In this document: positions 23,047 through 31,572 of the stretch, piece by piece | Position numbering within the stretch: position 1 is the first letter of the stretch | How the letters are laid out: each line of letters begins with the position of its first letter | NCBI GenBank assembly: GCA_021825365.1 | Contig: JAKAHR010000017.1 | Location: 1 to 64,000, forward strand | DNA from: Nitrospirota bacterium | Lineage (GTDB): Bacteria; Nitrospirota; Thermodesulfovibrionia; Thermodesulfovibrionales; UBA6898 | Length of the DNA: 64,000 bases | Direction of reading: 5' to 3' | Position numbers and translations under genes: made by a program | The notes under the pieces: model-generated | What the model was told of the DNA's origin: nothing | The model's input: only the letters and a program-made list of their open reading frames with translations | Database searches by the model: none

Positions 23047-24144
23047 ATGTCACTGAAAGATATAGAAAAACTCAGGGAAAAAGTAGATAAAGACCCCAAT
23101 TCGAAGCTCTTCGTTCCCCTTGCCGAGGAATACAGGAAAGAGGGCATGCTGGACGAGGCGATTGAGGTCCTTCTCAAGGGGATAGGACGCCAGCCCGCCT
23201 ACATGAGCGCACGGGTCTCGCTGGGAAAGATATACGTGGAAAAGGGCCTGCTCCCGGAGGCCCGGTCAGAGTTCGAAAACGTCATAAAGTCGATACCCGA
23301 CAACCTCTATGCCCACAAGAAGCTTGCCGAGATTTACCGTGACACCGGACAGCGGGACATGGCTGTCGAGGCCTACCGGACGGTCCTGAGGTTAAACGCG
23401 ATGGACGAGGACGCCCAGAGCAACCTACGAGACCTGGAAGGGGATGAGGATGCCCTGGAACTCGAACCTGCGGAAGAACTTCTGCTCGAGGAGGAGCCGG
23501 CGGTAGAAGAGCCGGGGTATGGCGAACTGCCCGGGGCAGAGGAGCATACGGCGCCCTTCAGGGAACAGCCCGCAGGGGCCGCGCTGTCGGACGAGGAGTT
23601 GAGTGCGTTCAAGGATTCCCTCTTCGGCGACTCGGCCAAGGCAGAAGAGGCGGAAACAGCTCCATCCGCGGAAGAGGCGGTGACGCTCGAAGAGGAGGCC
23701 GATGCCTTCGGGATCATGGAAGAGACGGATGAAGGGGCTGTTTCTTTCGGCGACATAAACGATGTCCTGGCGGTCGACGAAACGCCCCGTGCGTCTGAAA
23801 CCCCCGTTGCTGAAGCAGTGCCCCCTCCCCCTGCCGAAGAATCCGTTTCCGAACAGGCTGTCTTTGCTGGAGACAGGCCTTCTCCAGGGGAAGATGCGCC
23901 GCGGCCCGCGGGCATTGATGAAGCGGACCGGTTCGTTGCTGCGGGCGATTACTACGGAGCCATCAATGTCTACCGACAGATGCTCGCGGCCGACCCTGGC
24001 GACAGGAAGACCCTCCAGCGCGCCGAGGAATTGAAGACCCTGCTGAAGCTGATGGGCAAGGATAAAGAGGTGCTCATAGACAAGCTCAACTCTTTTCTCG
24101 TGGGCATCAACAAGAGGCGTGATGAGTTTTTCGGAAGTTCTTAA
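23047..24144 (+). CDS. TPR-repeat protein with long acidic linker
   Basis: 365 aa. Residues about 1-130 form three or four tetratricopeptide repeats ('LFVPLAEEYRKEGMLDEAIEVL', 'ARVSLGKIYVEKGLLPEARSEF', 'AHKKLAEIYRDTGQRDMAVEAY'). Residues about 135-290 are a Glu/Ala/Pro-rich, probably disordered linker. About 292-365 contains one more TPR-like pair ('DRFVAAGDYYGAINVYRQML') and a helical end. No signal peptide or membrane helix is seen, so it is a cytoplasmic scaffold. The gene overlaps the next one (a Roadblock/LC7 protein) by about 23 bases, which suggests the two products work together, perhaps with a small GTPase. Confidence 0.8.
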   Translation: MSLKDIEKLREKVDKDPNSKLFVPLAEEYRKEGMLDEAIEVLLKGIGRQPAYMSARVSLGKIYVEKGLLPEARSEFENVIKSIPDNLYAHKKLAEIYRDTGQRDMAVEAYRTVLRLNAMDEDAQSNLRDLEGDEDALELEPAEELLLEEEPAVEEPGYGELPGAEEHTAPFREQPAGAALSDEELSAFKDSLFGDSAKAEEAETAPSAEEAVTLEEEADAFGIMEETDEGAVSFGDINDVLAVDETPRASETPVAEAVPPPPAEESVSEQAVFAGDRPSPGEDAPRPAGIDEADRFVAAGDYYGAINVYRQMLAADPGDRKTLQRAEELKTLLKLMGKDKEVLIDKLNSFLVGINKRRDEFFGSS

Positions 24145-24478
24145 AGAGACGGTCGACAAGGTCGACGGCGCTGTCTCGGCCATGATCATCGCATCCGACG
24201 GAATCCCGGTGCAGGAGTACGCATCGGAGAGACTCATCGACCTGACGGGCCTTGGCGCAGAGGCTTCGGCGATGATCAGGGACATCGGAAATGCGGCTGA
24301 GAACCTGGGTCTCGGGCAGGCGCGGGAGTTTTCGATCATATCCGACACCTGCGGGATCATCATGCGGAAGATCAACGACGATTACTACCTCGCCCTGGTG
24401 ATCAAGCCGGACGGCAACTACGGCAAGGGACGCTTTGTCCTGAAGACCGCTGTCCCCAAGATAGAGGGAGAATTCTAG
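24122..24478 (+). CDS. Roadblock/LC7 domain protein (second MglB-like protein)
   Basis: 118 aa, essentially a single Roadblock/LC7 domain: 'VDGAVSAMIIASDGIPVQEYAS' matches the first helix-strand unit, 'EASAMIRDIGNAAENLG' the long helix and 'YYLALVIKPDGNYGKGRFVLK' the last strands. It lacks the acidic tail of the MglB at 16.0-16.5 kb. Members form dimers that regulate or hold Ras-like GTPases. ATG 24122 has aagagg 5 bases upstream; GTG 24119 is an alternative. It overlaps the TPR gene and is followed by a terminator-like hairpin. Confidence 0.8.
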   Translation: MSFSEVLKETVDKVDGAVSAMIIASDGIPVQEYASERLIDLTGLGAEASAMIRDIGNAAENLGLGQAREFSIISDTCGIIMRKINDDYYLALVIKPDGNYGKGRFVLKTAVPKIEGEF

Positions 24479-24479
24479 A

Positions 24480-24523
24480 CCCTCCCTTCCGCTGCCGCCG
24501 GAGGGGACCTGATTCTTTTTTTT
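24480..24523 (+). terminator. Candidate intrinsic terminator after the Roadblock gene
   Basis: Stem ccctcc (24480-24485) / ggaggg (24500-24505), then a short spacer and a run of eight T (24516-24523). The stem is short and the T-run starts about 10 bases after it, so efficiency may be low. Confidence 0.45.
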
Positions 24524-24559
24524 GTGCCTGCCGGCAAAACGCGGGCATTCAGGACCAAA

Positions 24560-24988
24560 ATGAAAATTCTTGTCATACATGGGCCGAACCTGAACCTCCT
24601 GGGAAGGAGGGAAACGACGATCTACGGGGCAGTCTCGCTCGGGGAGATCAACCAGAGGATCACGACCCTCGCGACCGAACTGGGCATGGACGCCGAGACG
24701 TTCCAGTCCAACAGCGAGGGGGACATCGTTGACGCCATCCACGGGAAATCGTTTGACCTTCTGATCATCAACCCTGCTGCATACACCCACACGAGCGTTG
24801 CGATACGGGACGCGATCGCAGCCGTCGGCAGGCCGGCCATTGAAGTTCACATATCCAATATCCACAAAAGGGAAGAGTTCAGGCAGCATTCCTTCATCGC
24901 GGGCGTGGCCACCGGCCAGATTTGCGGACTCGGCGTCGAAGGATATCTGCTCGCCGTACGGGCAGCCCGGAACATCCTGCAGGGATGA
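24560..24988 (+). CDS. aroQ: 3-dehydroquinate dehydratase, type II
   Basis: 142 aa, usual length. '[11 protein letters not shown]...YG' with the catalytic Tyr in the flexible lid, '[14 protein letters not shown]', '[16 protein letters not shown]' and '[14 protein letters not shown]' with the catalytic His are all present. It dehydrates 3-dehydroquinate to 3-dehydroshikimate in the shikimate pathway. ATG 24560 has an AGGA site 6 bases upstream and fits the family start; a GTG 12 codons earlier lies in the terminator T-run and is unlikely. Overlaps the peptidase gene by four bases. Confidence 0.97.
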   Translation: MKILVIHGPNLNLLGRRETTIYGAVSLGEINQRITTLATELGMDAETFQSNSEGDIVDAIHGKSFDLLIINPAAYTHTSVAIRDAIAAVGRPAIEVHISNIHKREEFRQHSFIAGVATGQICGLGVEGYLLAVRAARNILQG

Positions 24989-26043
24989 GCAGAATCACTT
25001 CACTCACCGGGACTCTCGAGTCCCGGGGCATCGACGCATTCCTCGTTTCCGAGCTGCATAATGTCAGGTATCTCACCGGCTTCACCGGATCATCAGGCTT
25101 TCTCGTGGTCACCTCCGGCAGCAGGACCTTTTTCACTGATTCCCGGTATGAGGAACAGGCCGGCAGAGAGGTGAAAGGCTGGAGGATTCAGATCGAGAGG
25201 GAAGACCGGGCAAAGGTGATCACCGATTTCGTCCGCTCCTCGGGGATACGCACCCTGGGCTTCGAAGCAACGGCATCGTACGGCTTTTATCGCTCGCTCC
25301 TGAGAAAGGGGTTCAGGCTCAAGGCGATAACCAACGCCGTAGAGGAACTGCGCAAGATCAAGGATCAGGCCGAGGTTCGTTCGATACAAAAGGCGATCCA
25401 GAGGGCTGAAAAAGCCTTTATCTCGGTGAAACCGCACATCCGGGCCGGGGAGAGCGAAGTAAGGATCAGCACCCTTCTCGAGGAAAACCTCAAAAAAGCC
25501 GGATGCGGGACGCTCCCTTTTGATATAATAGTCGCGTCAGGGCCGAACTCGTCCATGCCCCATGCGAAGCCCACGGGCCGGAGACTCTGCCCCGGGGACC
25601 TCGTGGTGATAGATTGGGGCGGCGAGGCTGAAGGCTATGTCTCTGACATGACGAGAACGCTTCTCATCAACGGCCGTTCCCTTTCCCGCAAGAAGGAGAT
25701 CTACGAGATCGTCCTCAGGGCCAACAGGACCGCCATACAGACAGCATCAGCGGGAGTTCATGCCCGGACTGTCGATAAGGCGGCGCGGGACGTCATCACC
25801 GGGGCGGGATACGGCGGGCATTTCGGCCACGGGACGGGCCACGGCGTGGGAATCGAGGTGCACGAACTGCCCCGCGTCTCCAGGCTCGGGCGGGAGTATA
25901 TCAAGGCAGGCATGGTCTTCACCATCGAACCCGGCATCTACCTGCCGGGCACCGGCGGCGTCAGGATCGAGGACATGGTCGTAGCGCGCACAGGCTCCTG
26001 CTCCGTCCTGACGACTCTGCCGAAAGAGCTCGAAATTATCTAA
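24985..26043 (+). CDS. Xaa-Pro aminopeptidase (M24B) family
   Basis: 352 aa. The N-terminal creatinase-like domain starts '[16 protein letters not shown]'-style ([17 protein letters not shown] here), and the C-terminal pita-bread domain carries the metal ligands: Asp in '[19 protein letters not shown]' (two), His in '[14 protein letters not shown]', Glu in 'FTIEPGIY' and Glu in 'GVRIEDM'. It removes N-terminal residues before proline in the cytoplasm. ATG 24985 overlaps the aroQ stop as ATGA. It stands directly before efp, a neighbourhood found in many bacteria. Confidence 0.92.
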   Translation: MSRITSLTGTLESRGIDAFLVSELHNVRYLTGFTGSSGFLVVTSGSRTFFTDSRYEEQAGREVKGWRIQIEREDRAKVITDFVRSSGIRTLGFEATASYGFYRSLLRKGFRLKAITNAVEELRKIKDQAEVRSIQKAIQRAEKAFISVKPHIRAGESEVRISTLLEENLKKAGCGTLPFDIIVASGPNSSMPHAKPTGRRLCPGDLVVIDWGGEAEGYVSDMTRTLLINGRSLSRKKEIYEIVLRANRTAIQTASAGVHARTVDKAARDVITGAGYGGHFGHGTGHGVGIEVHELPRVSRLGREYIKAGMVFTIEPGIYLPGTGGVRIEDMVVARTGSCSVLTTLPKELEII

Positions 26044-26089
26044 ATCAGTCGTAGGCCGCACCAGCCGGCCGAACAGGAGGTAATGATTC

Positions 26090-26650
26090 ATGATAGCTAC
26101 CAGTGACTTCAGAAAAGGCGGAAAGATAGAATACAAGGGCGACCCTTACGAGATACTCGACTTCCAGCATGTGAAGATGGGCAGGGGGGGAGCAAACGTG
26201 AAGACCAAGATGAGGAACCTCAAGACGGGCAGCGTCGTGGAAGAGACGATCCGCTCCGGCGAAAAATTTCCCACCCCCGAACTCAGCGAACGGAAGATGC
26301 AGTACCTCTATGTCCAGGATGACCTCTACTACTTCATGGACCAGGAGACCTTCGAGCAGACGCCGCTGACGGCTGCCCAGCTGGGCGACGCAAAGCTCTT
26401 CCTCAAGGAAAGCATCGAGGTGAAGATCCTCTACTATAAGGACGAGCCCCTCAACGTGGAACTTCCCACTTTTATCGAGCTCGTTGTGACGAAGACCGAC
26501 CCCGGGTTCAAGGGCGACACCGCCTCCGGGGGCGGAAAACCAGCGACCCTCGAGACCGGCGCGGTGGTCAGGGTCCCCTTCCATATCAATGAGGGGGACA
26601 CGATCAAGGTCGACACGAGGACGTCGGAGTATATAGAAAGGGTAAAGTGA
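26090..26650 (+). CDS. efp: Translation elongation factor P
   Basis: 186 aa. '[24 protein letters not shown]' and the C-terminal '[17 protein letters not shown]' are standard EF-P. The tip loop that reaches the peptidyl-transferase centre reads MGRGG (30-34), so the modifiable residue is Arg32 rather than the Lys34 in the PGKGQ loop of E. coli. No EpmAB, EarP or YmfI gene is visible here, so the modification state is unknown. It relieves stalling at polyproline stretches. An aggagg ribosome site is 9 bases upstream. Overlaps accB by four bases. Confidence 0.96.
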   Translation: MIATSDFRKGGKIEYKGDPYEILDFQHVKMGRGGANVKTKMRNLKTGSVVEETIRSGEKFPTPELSERKMQYLYVQDDLYYFMDQETFEQTPLTAAQLGDAKLFLKESIEVKILYYKDEPLNVELPTFIELVVTKTDPGFKGDTASGGGKPATLETGAVVRVPFHINEGDTIKVDTRTSEYIERVK

Positions 26651-27087
26651 TGGAACTCGATGATCTGAAGAGCCTGATCGAGCTTCTAAAGGAGACCGAC
26701 ATCACGGAACTGCAGGTCGAGAAGGATGGGACAAAGGTCAGGATAAAGAGGGAAAAGATCTTCGCCCCCATGGAGATCACCCATCAGAGGCCGTCGTCAG
26801 CCGTCCAGGAACAGATCATCAAAGAGACGGAGGAGGAGAGCCAGAGGTTGATCACCGTCACCTCTCCGATCGTCGGCACCTTCTATCGCTCCCCCACTCC
26901 CGAAGCTCCGGCCTTTGTCGAAGTCGGCCTGAGGGTGAAGAAGGGGCAGGTGCTCTGCATCATAGAGGCGATGAAGCTCATGAACGAGATCGAGTGCGAG
27001 GCCGACGGCATCGTTGTCAAGGCCCTTGTCGAAAACGGCCAGCCGGTTGAATACGGCGAGCCCCTCTTCCTCGTCGAACCCGTATGA
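26647..27087 (+). CDS. accB: Acetyl-CoA carboxylase biotin carboxyl carrier protein
   Basis: 146 aa. The C-terminal biotinyl domain has the canonical EAMKLMNE motif with the biotinylated Lys, and a thumb-like insertion is present ('[13 protein letters not shown]'). The N-terminal 60 residues are the usual helix and variable linker ('[30 protein letters not shown]'). It carries CO2 to the carboxyltransferase for malonyl-CoA synthesis. Four-base overlaps on both sides link it to efp and accC. Confidence 0.97.
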   Translation: MMELDDLKSLIELLKETDITELQVEKDGTKVRIKREKIFAPMEITHQRPSSAVQEQIIKETEEESQRLITVTSPIVGTFYRSPTPEAPAFVEVGLRVKKGQVLCIIEAMKLMNEIECEADGIVVKALVENGQPVEYGEPLFLVEPV

Positions 27088-28451
27088 AGCTTTTCAGGAA
27101 GATACTCATCGCCAACCGGGGCGAGATCGCTCTCAGGATCATCCGCGCCTGCCGGGAACTCGGCATCAGGACCGTTGCCGTCTACTCGGATGTTGACAAG
27201 GATTCCCTCCATACCCGGTTCGCCGACGAGTCCGTATGCATCGGGCCCGCCAGTTCGGCCCAGAGCTACAACAACATCCCCAGCATCCTCACGGCAGCCG
27301 AGATAACCGATTCCGAGGCGATCCACCCGGGATACGGCTTCCTTTCGGAGAACCCCCATTTCGCCGAGGCGTGCGCAACCTCGGGGATCACGTTCATCGG
27401 CCCCTCAGCGGACAGCATCCGGATGGGCGGGGACAAGGCAAAGGCGCGGCAGGTGATGAAGCGGCGCGGCGTGCCGGTCGTCCCGGGCAGCGATGGGCCG
27501 GTGGCATCCGAAGAAACGGCGCTGAAGACTGCGCGGAAGATCGGGTTCCCGGTCATCCTCAAGGCGTCCGCGGGCGGCGGAGGCAGGGGCATGCGGATCG
27601 CACGGAACGAAGAGGAGCTCGACAAGCTCTATTTTATGGCCCAGCGCGAGGCGCTCACCGCCTTCGGGAACGGCGAGCTGTACGTCGAGAAGTTCATCCC
27701 GGACATGAGGCACGTGGAGGTGCAGATCCTCGCCGACGCGAAGGGCAACGTCATCCATCTGGGAGAGAGGGACTGCTCTATCCAGCGACGGCACCAGAAG
27801 CTGATAGAGGAATCGCCCTCGCCTGCGGTTGCCGAAAAGTTCAGGAAGAGGCTCGGCGAGTACGCGGTCAAGGCAGCCCGGGCGATCAAGTACCGGAACG
27901 CCGGCACCGTTGAATTCATTGTGGATTCGGAGAGCAACATCTACTTCATGGAGATGAACACCCGCCTGCAGGTGGAACACCCGGTCACCGAATACGTCAG
28001 CGGGGTGGATATCGTCAAGGAGCAGATCAGGATAGCGGCAGGGGCTCCCCTGGAACTCAAACAGCCGAAAGTGAAACTGAAGGGTCATTCCATCGAGTGC
28101 AGGATCAATGCCGAGGACCCGGAGCGGTTCATACCCTGCCCCGGGAAGATCACATTCCTCAACCTGCCGGGCGGCCCCGGCGTGCGGGTGGATACCGCCG
28201 TGTACAACTGCTGCGTCATCCCCTCGCACTACGACTCCCTTGTCGCAAAACTGATCGTGTACGGCGAGGACAGGGAAGAAGCGGTCGCCAAGATGCGGCG
28301 CGCTCTCGACGAGTTCATTATCGAGGGGATCAAGACGACCATCCCCTTCCACAAGAAGGTTCTCAGCGACCCGGACTTCATCAAGGGCGATTTCAACACC
28401 GGATTTGTCGAGAAGATGTCGGCCCCGCTCCCCCCGAAAGAGAGCAGCTGA
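27084..28451 (+). CDS. accC: Biotin carboxylase subunit of acetyl-CoA carboxylase
   Basis: 455 aa. The N-terminal '[23 protein letters not shown]', the glycine-rich ATP lid '[13 protein letters not shown]', '[19 protein letters not shown]' and the active-site '[14 protein letters not shown]' are all conserved. It carboxylates the biotin of AccB with bicarbonate and ATP. The end 'PLPPKESS' is a short unstructured tail. It closes the aroQ-pepP-efp-accBC run and converges on a GlsB-like gene after 44 bases. Confidence 0.97.
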   Translation: MKLFRKILIANRGEIALRIIRACRELGIRTVAVYSDVDKDSLHTRFADESVCIGPASSAQSYNNIPSILTAAEITDSEAIHPGYGFLSENPHFAEACATSGITFIGPSADSIRMGGDKAKARQVMKRRGVPVVPGSDGPVASEETALKTARKIGFPVILKASAGGGGRGMRIARNEEELDKLYFMAQREALTAFGNGELYVEKFIPDMRHVEVQILADAKGNVIHLGERDCSIQRRHQKLIEESPSPAVAEKFRKRLGEYAVKAARAIKYRNAGTVEFIVDSESNIYFMEMNTRLQVEHPVTEYVSGVDIVKEQIRIAAGAPLELKQPKVKLKGHSIECRINAEDPERFIPCPGKITFLNLPGGPGVRVDTAVYNCCVIPSHYDSLVAKLIVYGEDREEAVAKMRRALDEFIIEGIKTTIPFHKKVLSDPDFIKGDFNTGFVEKMSAPLPPKESS

Positions 28452-28495
28452 ACCACCGGGCCTGTGCGTGCGTGGCGATTGGGGGCTGACCTGTC

Positions 28496-28741
28496 CTAAT
28501 CCTTCGTAGTGATCACAATGATGCCGATCAGGAGCACGGCGCCCGCAGCAGCTGCAGCGAAGAGGCCGAAACCGGACGCCGTGGAGTAAGGTTTGAAGAG
28601 ACTGCCTCCGATGATCGAGCCGAGCAGTCCGAGAATAATGTAACCGACAAAGTCCGACTGCGAACCCTTCCTGATCGCACCCGCCAGCAGGCCTGCGATA
28701 ACGCCTATGATAACGTATCCCAACCAGAACATATCCATCAT
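28496..28741 (-). CDS. GlsB/YeaQ/YmgE-family small membrane protein
   Basis: 81 aa with three membrane helices: 'FWLGYVIIGVIAGLLAGAI', 'FVGYIILGLLGSIIGGSLF' and 'FAAAAAGAVLLIGIIVIT'. Glycine zippers in the first two helices are the mark of the transglycosylase-associated / GlsB family, small stress-induced inner-membrane proteins of unclear biochemical role. ATG 28741 has aggag 6 bases upstream; a second ATG lies one codon on. It stands alone, convergent with accC. Confidence 0.85.
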   Translation of the reverse strand: MMDMFWLGYVIIGVIAGLLAGAIRKGSQSDFVGYIILGLLGSIIGGSLFKPYSTASGFGLFAAAAAGAVLLIGIIVITTKD

Positions 28742-28951
28742 ACACCTCTCCTGCTTCCAGTGTATCACTCCTGGAGAAAAATCAAAGCGATCCCGGAGGC
28801 AGAGCAGGGAGGCGACGAATTCCTGGTGTCACCCGGAAGCAAATCCAACAGTTGCCGGGCCGGTTAACCCTTCCGGCTGTTTCACTGATAACACCTCTTA
28901 TGGCAAACTATATACGACCCGCAACCTGTTCAGACCAGTCTGTACAGGGGC

Positions 28952-29638
28952 ATGAAAGAACCTGAACATGACAACCGTCAAGGAAACAATAAAAGGACTG
29001 CGCTTCCCGTGACCATTTCCGGCATCTGCTTTATCACCGACAGGACCTGCTGCAGTCTCTCGACGTACGATATGACAGAGGCAGCGCTGGACGCGGGCAT
29101 CCGCTTCGTCCAGTACCGGGACAAGAACAGGACACGCCGGCAGATATACGAAGAGGCCATACGGCTTCGTGAACTGACACTTCGTTATAGCGCAATTTTC
29201 ATCGTGAATGACCACGCTGACATCGCCCTTGCGGTCGATGCCGATGGTGTGCACCTCGGCCAGGACGATCTGCCCCTTGCAGAGGCGCGGCGAATCATGG
29301 GAAAGAAGATAATCGGGATATCGACCCACCGCCTGACAGAGGCGAAGGAAGCCGAGGCAGGCGGTGCTGACTATGTCGGATTCGGCCCGATCTTCCTTAC
29401 GACGACCAAGGACGCGGGGGCGCCGCAGGGCCTTGACAATCTCCGGTCGATCAAACAAAATGTCTGTGTCCCGGTGGTTGCCATCGGCGGCATCTCTGCC
29501 GGCAACCTGGTTTCTGCCTTTGAAGCAGGGGCTGATGCTGCAGCGGTTGCGACCGCCATCTGCAGGGGCGACATCAGGGAAAACGCGGCGCGTTTGATCA
29601 GAATAATGCGGGCAAGAGATCCCCGCGCCTCACGATAG
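28952..29638 (+). CDS. thiE: Thiamine-phosphate synthase (ThiE-type)
   Basis: 228 aa. The TIM-barrel motifs are 'FITDR', 'VQYRDKNRTRRQ' (pyrophosphate/HMP-PP contacts), 'VNDHADIALAVDADGVHLGQDDLP', 'GISTH', 'GADYVGFGPIF.T.TK' and 'AIGGI'. It joins hydroxymethylpyrimidine diphosphate and thiazole phosphate to make thiamine phosphate. No other thi gene or TPP riboswitch is seen nearby. The first 20 residues are a polar extension; the ATG has only a short aggggc upstream, so the start is approximate. Confidence 0.9.
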   Translation: MKEPEHDNRQGNNKRTALPVTISGICFITDRTCCSLSTYDMTEAALDAGIRFVQYRDKNRTRRQIYEEAIRLRELTLRYSAIFIVNDHADIALAVDADGVHLGQDDLPLAEARRIMGKKIIGISTHRLTEAKEAEAGGADYVGFGPIFLTTTKDAGAPQGLDNLRSIKQNVCVPVVAIGGISAGNLVSAFEAGADAAAVATAICRGDIRENAARLIRIMRARDPRASR

Positions 29639-29815
29639 GCAGGGGCGGGGTGACGGGAGCGTCGCAGCCCCGGGGTGTTGGAGTCCGGAGGACGAGATCT
29701 GAGCAGGCAGCGGAATGGGCCTGGAACTGTCGAAGAATCTCGCCAAACGCGAAAGTAAGGCCTGCTGATCGGATATTGTGCCTGACTCTGAAATAGAACT
29801 GACAAGGAGACTGAC

Positions 29816-30931
29816 ATGAAAAGATGCCTCGTTCTGACCGCTGTTCTCATGCTCATTCTGGCCGCTGCTGTCGGCTGCCAGAAGAAGAGCGACACCATCA
29901 AGATAGGAGTTGCCGGCCCGATGACCGGCGATCAGTCGAAGATGGGCATGGACTTCAAGAACGGCGTCACGCTCGCTGTCGAGGAGTGGAACACAAAGGG
30001 AGGTGTCCTGGGGAAGAAGATCGAAATCGAGATCGGCGACGACCAGCACGATCCAAAACAGGCTGTCTCCCTTGCAAACAAATTCGCGAATGCGGGAGTT
30101 GCCGGCGTTATCGGCCACTTCAACTCGAGCTGTTCCATCCCCGCCTCGGACATCTATAACCGGGCAGGACTGCCGATGATCTCTCCCGGATCGACAAACC
30201 CCCAGTTCACGGAAAAAGGGTACGGCAACATCTTCAGGGTATGCGGCAGGGACGACCAGCAGGGCAAGGTGGGAGCTGATTTTGTCACCAATAGGCTGAA
30301 ACTCGCGAAGGTGGCGGTAATCCACGACAAGACCACCTACGGCCAGGGGCTGGCCGATGAGTTCAGGAAGGCGCTCGGCACATCAGTCGAGGTCGTCTTT
30401 TACGGCGGCATCGTTCAGGGCGACAAGGACTTCAAGAGCGTGCTGACCGCCATCAGGGAGAAGAACCCCCAGCTCATCTTCTTCGGAGGCATCTACCCTG
30501 AGGCAGGGCTCCTCGTCAGGCAGGCGAAGGAGAGCGGCATCAAGGCTCCGTTCATGTCCGGTGACGGCACCATAGACCCGAAGTTCATCGAGATAGCGGG
30601 AATCCAGGCAGCAGAAGGCACGTACCTTACCTTCAGCCCAGACCCCAACAACATCCCCTCTGCCAAAGACTTCATCAAGAACTATGAGGCGAAGTTCGGC
30701 CAGATCGGGCCATACTCCATCTACGCCTATGACGCCGGAAATATCCTGCTTGAGGCGATCAAGGCGGCGGGGACAGCTGACGGCAAGGCGGTCACGGACA
30801 AGCTCCACTCAGGAGAATTCAGCGGCGCGATGGGCAAGATCAGATTCGACGCCAAAGGCGACGTTACCGTCGCACCATACGTTGTCTGGATCACGAAAGG
30901 CGGCAAGTTCGTCGAATACTGGAAACCCTGA
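29816..30931 (+). CDS. Branched-chain amino-acid-type ABC substrate-binding lipoprotein
   Basis: 371 aa. A lipoprotein signal ends in the lipobox AVGC, with Cys21 lipidated. The mature protein is a type I periplasmic binding protein of the LivJ/LivK class: 'IKIGVAGPMTGDQSKMGMDFKNGV', 'INHFNSS'-like 'IGHFNSSCSIPASDIYNRAGLPMISPGSTNP' and 'VAVIHDKTTYGQGLADEF'. The ligand is probably an amino acid or short amide. No permease or ATPase gene is next to it, so it must use a transporter encoded elsewhere or act as a sensor. aaggaga lies 6 bases before the ATG. The 177 bases before it contain small hairpins but no riboswitch I recognise. Confidence 0.88.
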   Translation: MKRCLVLTAVLMLILAAAVGCQKKSDTIKIGVAGPMTGDQSKMGMDFKNGVTLAVEEWNTKGGVLGKKIEIEIGDDQHDPKQAVSLANKFANAGVAGVIGHFNSSCSIPASDIYNRAGLPMISPGSTNPQFTEKGYGNIFRVCGRDDQQGKVGADFVTNRLKLAKVAVIHDKTTYGQGLADEFRKALGTSVEVVFYGGIVQGDKDFKSVLTAIREKNPQLIFFGGIYPEAGLLVRQAKESGIKAPFMSGDGTIDPKFIEIAGIQAAEGTYLTFSPDPNNIPSAKDFIKNYEAKFGQIGPYSIYAYDAGNILLEAIKAAGTADGKAVTDKLHSGEFSGAMGKIRFDAKGDVTVAPYVVWITKGGKFVEYWKP

Positions 30932-31036
30932 GTCGCGGCCACAGTCGTTTCTCCGGTCAGCGGCAGGAAGCAGAACGCGCCTCGCCGGGACCTTGTCCTT
31001 GTCTTCGTGCAGGGAGGCAGGAAGGCGACAGCGCGA

Positions 31037-31065
31037 TTGTCACTCCCTCATTTCTGTGCTATAAA
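31037..31065 (+). promoter_or_regulatory. Sigma-70-type promoter of the cytochrome c gene
   Basis: TTGTCA (31037-31042), 17-base spacer, TATAAA (31060-31065). A strong aaaggagga ribosome site (31072-31080) and the ATG at 31084 follow, giving a leader of about 12 bases. The rest of the gap after the binding-protein gene shows nothing else. Confidence 0.6.
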
Positions 31066-31083
31066 CTTCTTAAAGGAGGAATC

Positions 31084-31413
31084 ATGAAAAAGATACTATT
31101 AACTGCACTCGCATCCGGCGCTGTCCTGGCCTTTGCGGCCGCCGGTATCGCAGGAGAGTCTCCCAAGGCCAGGGGCGGGGAGGAACTCTTCAAGGAGCAC
31201 TGCGCCGTCTGCCATCCTGACGGCGGCAATATCGTAAATCCAAAGAAGACTCTCCATAAGGCCGACCGGGAGGCTAACGCTATCAAGACGGCGGCCGACA
31301 TCGTCGGCAAGATGAGAAACCCGGGCCCGGGCATGAGCACGTTCGATAAGGCTGCCTTACCCGACAGGGATGCGAAGAAGATCGCTGAATACATCATCAG
31401 GACGTTCAAGTAG
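31084..31413 (+). CDS. Small periplasmic mono-heme cytochrome c
   Basis: 109 aa. A Sec signal peptide (about 1-23, cleavage near IAG-ES) leads to a class I cytochrome c fold. The heme motif CAVCH is at 40-44 and Met84 in 'PGPGMSTF' is the likely sixth ligand. Length and the 'GEELFKEHCAVCHPDGGNIVNP' segment are those of c553/c6-like electron carriers. It has its own promoter and a strong hairpin downstream, so it is monocistronic. It may deliver electrons to the di-heme peroxidase at 48.5 kb; that is inference. Confidence 0.92.
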   Translation: MKKILLTALASGAVLAFAAAGIAGESPKARGGEELFKEHCAVCHPDGGNIVNPKKTLHKADREANAIKTAADIVGKMRNPGPGMSTFDKAALPDRDAKKIAEYIIRTFK

Positions 31414-31446
31414 CGAACGGTCCTCAGATACCTGATGGCTTGCACC

Positions 31447-31475
31447 GGCTCACGGCCGGAAACCGGCCGTGAGCC
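31447..31475 (+). terminator. Perfect 13-bp hairpin after the cytochrome c gene
   Basis: ggctcacggccgg / ccggccgtgagcc with an AAA loop, 34 bases beyond the cytochrome stop. It is very stable, but no T-run follows (cgcctgtcgg), so it may act as an mRNA 3' stabiliser or a factor-assisted stop rather than a classical intrinsic terminator. Confidence 0.55.
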
Positions 31476-31572
31476 CGCCTGTCGGAAGACCGCGGAGATT
31501 GTGCTTCCCGTAGGTGACTGAGTTAAGGTAGACTAGGGGCAACGACATGACGTGGAAGGGGAAGGAACTTTC

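Noticed and set aside
28769-28951. TPP riboswitch upstream of thiE.
   Set aside because: The conserved CUGAGA and ACCUGA boxes are absent in the right order and spacing.
29639-29815. Possible riboswitch before the binding-lipoprotein gene (cgaaag, ggcctgctgatcgg motifs).
   Set aside because: The bases do not fit the c-di-GMP, glycine or guanidine aptamer consensus that I know; only small unrelated hairpins are formed.
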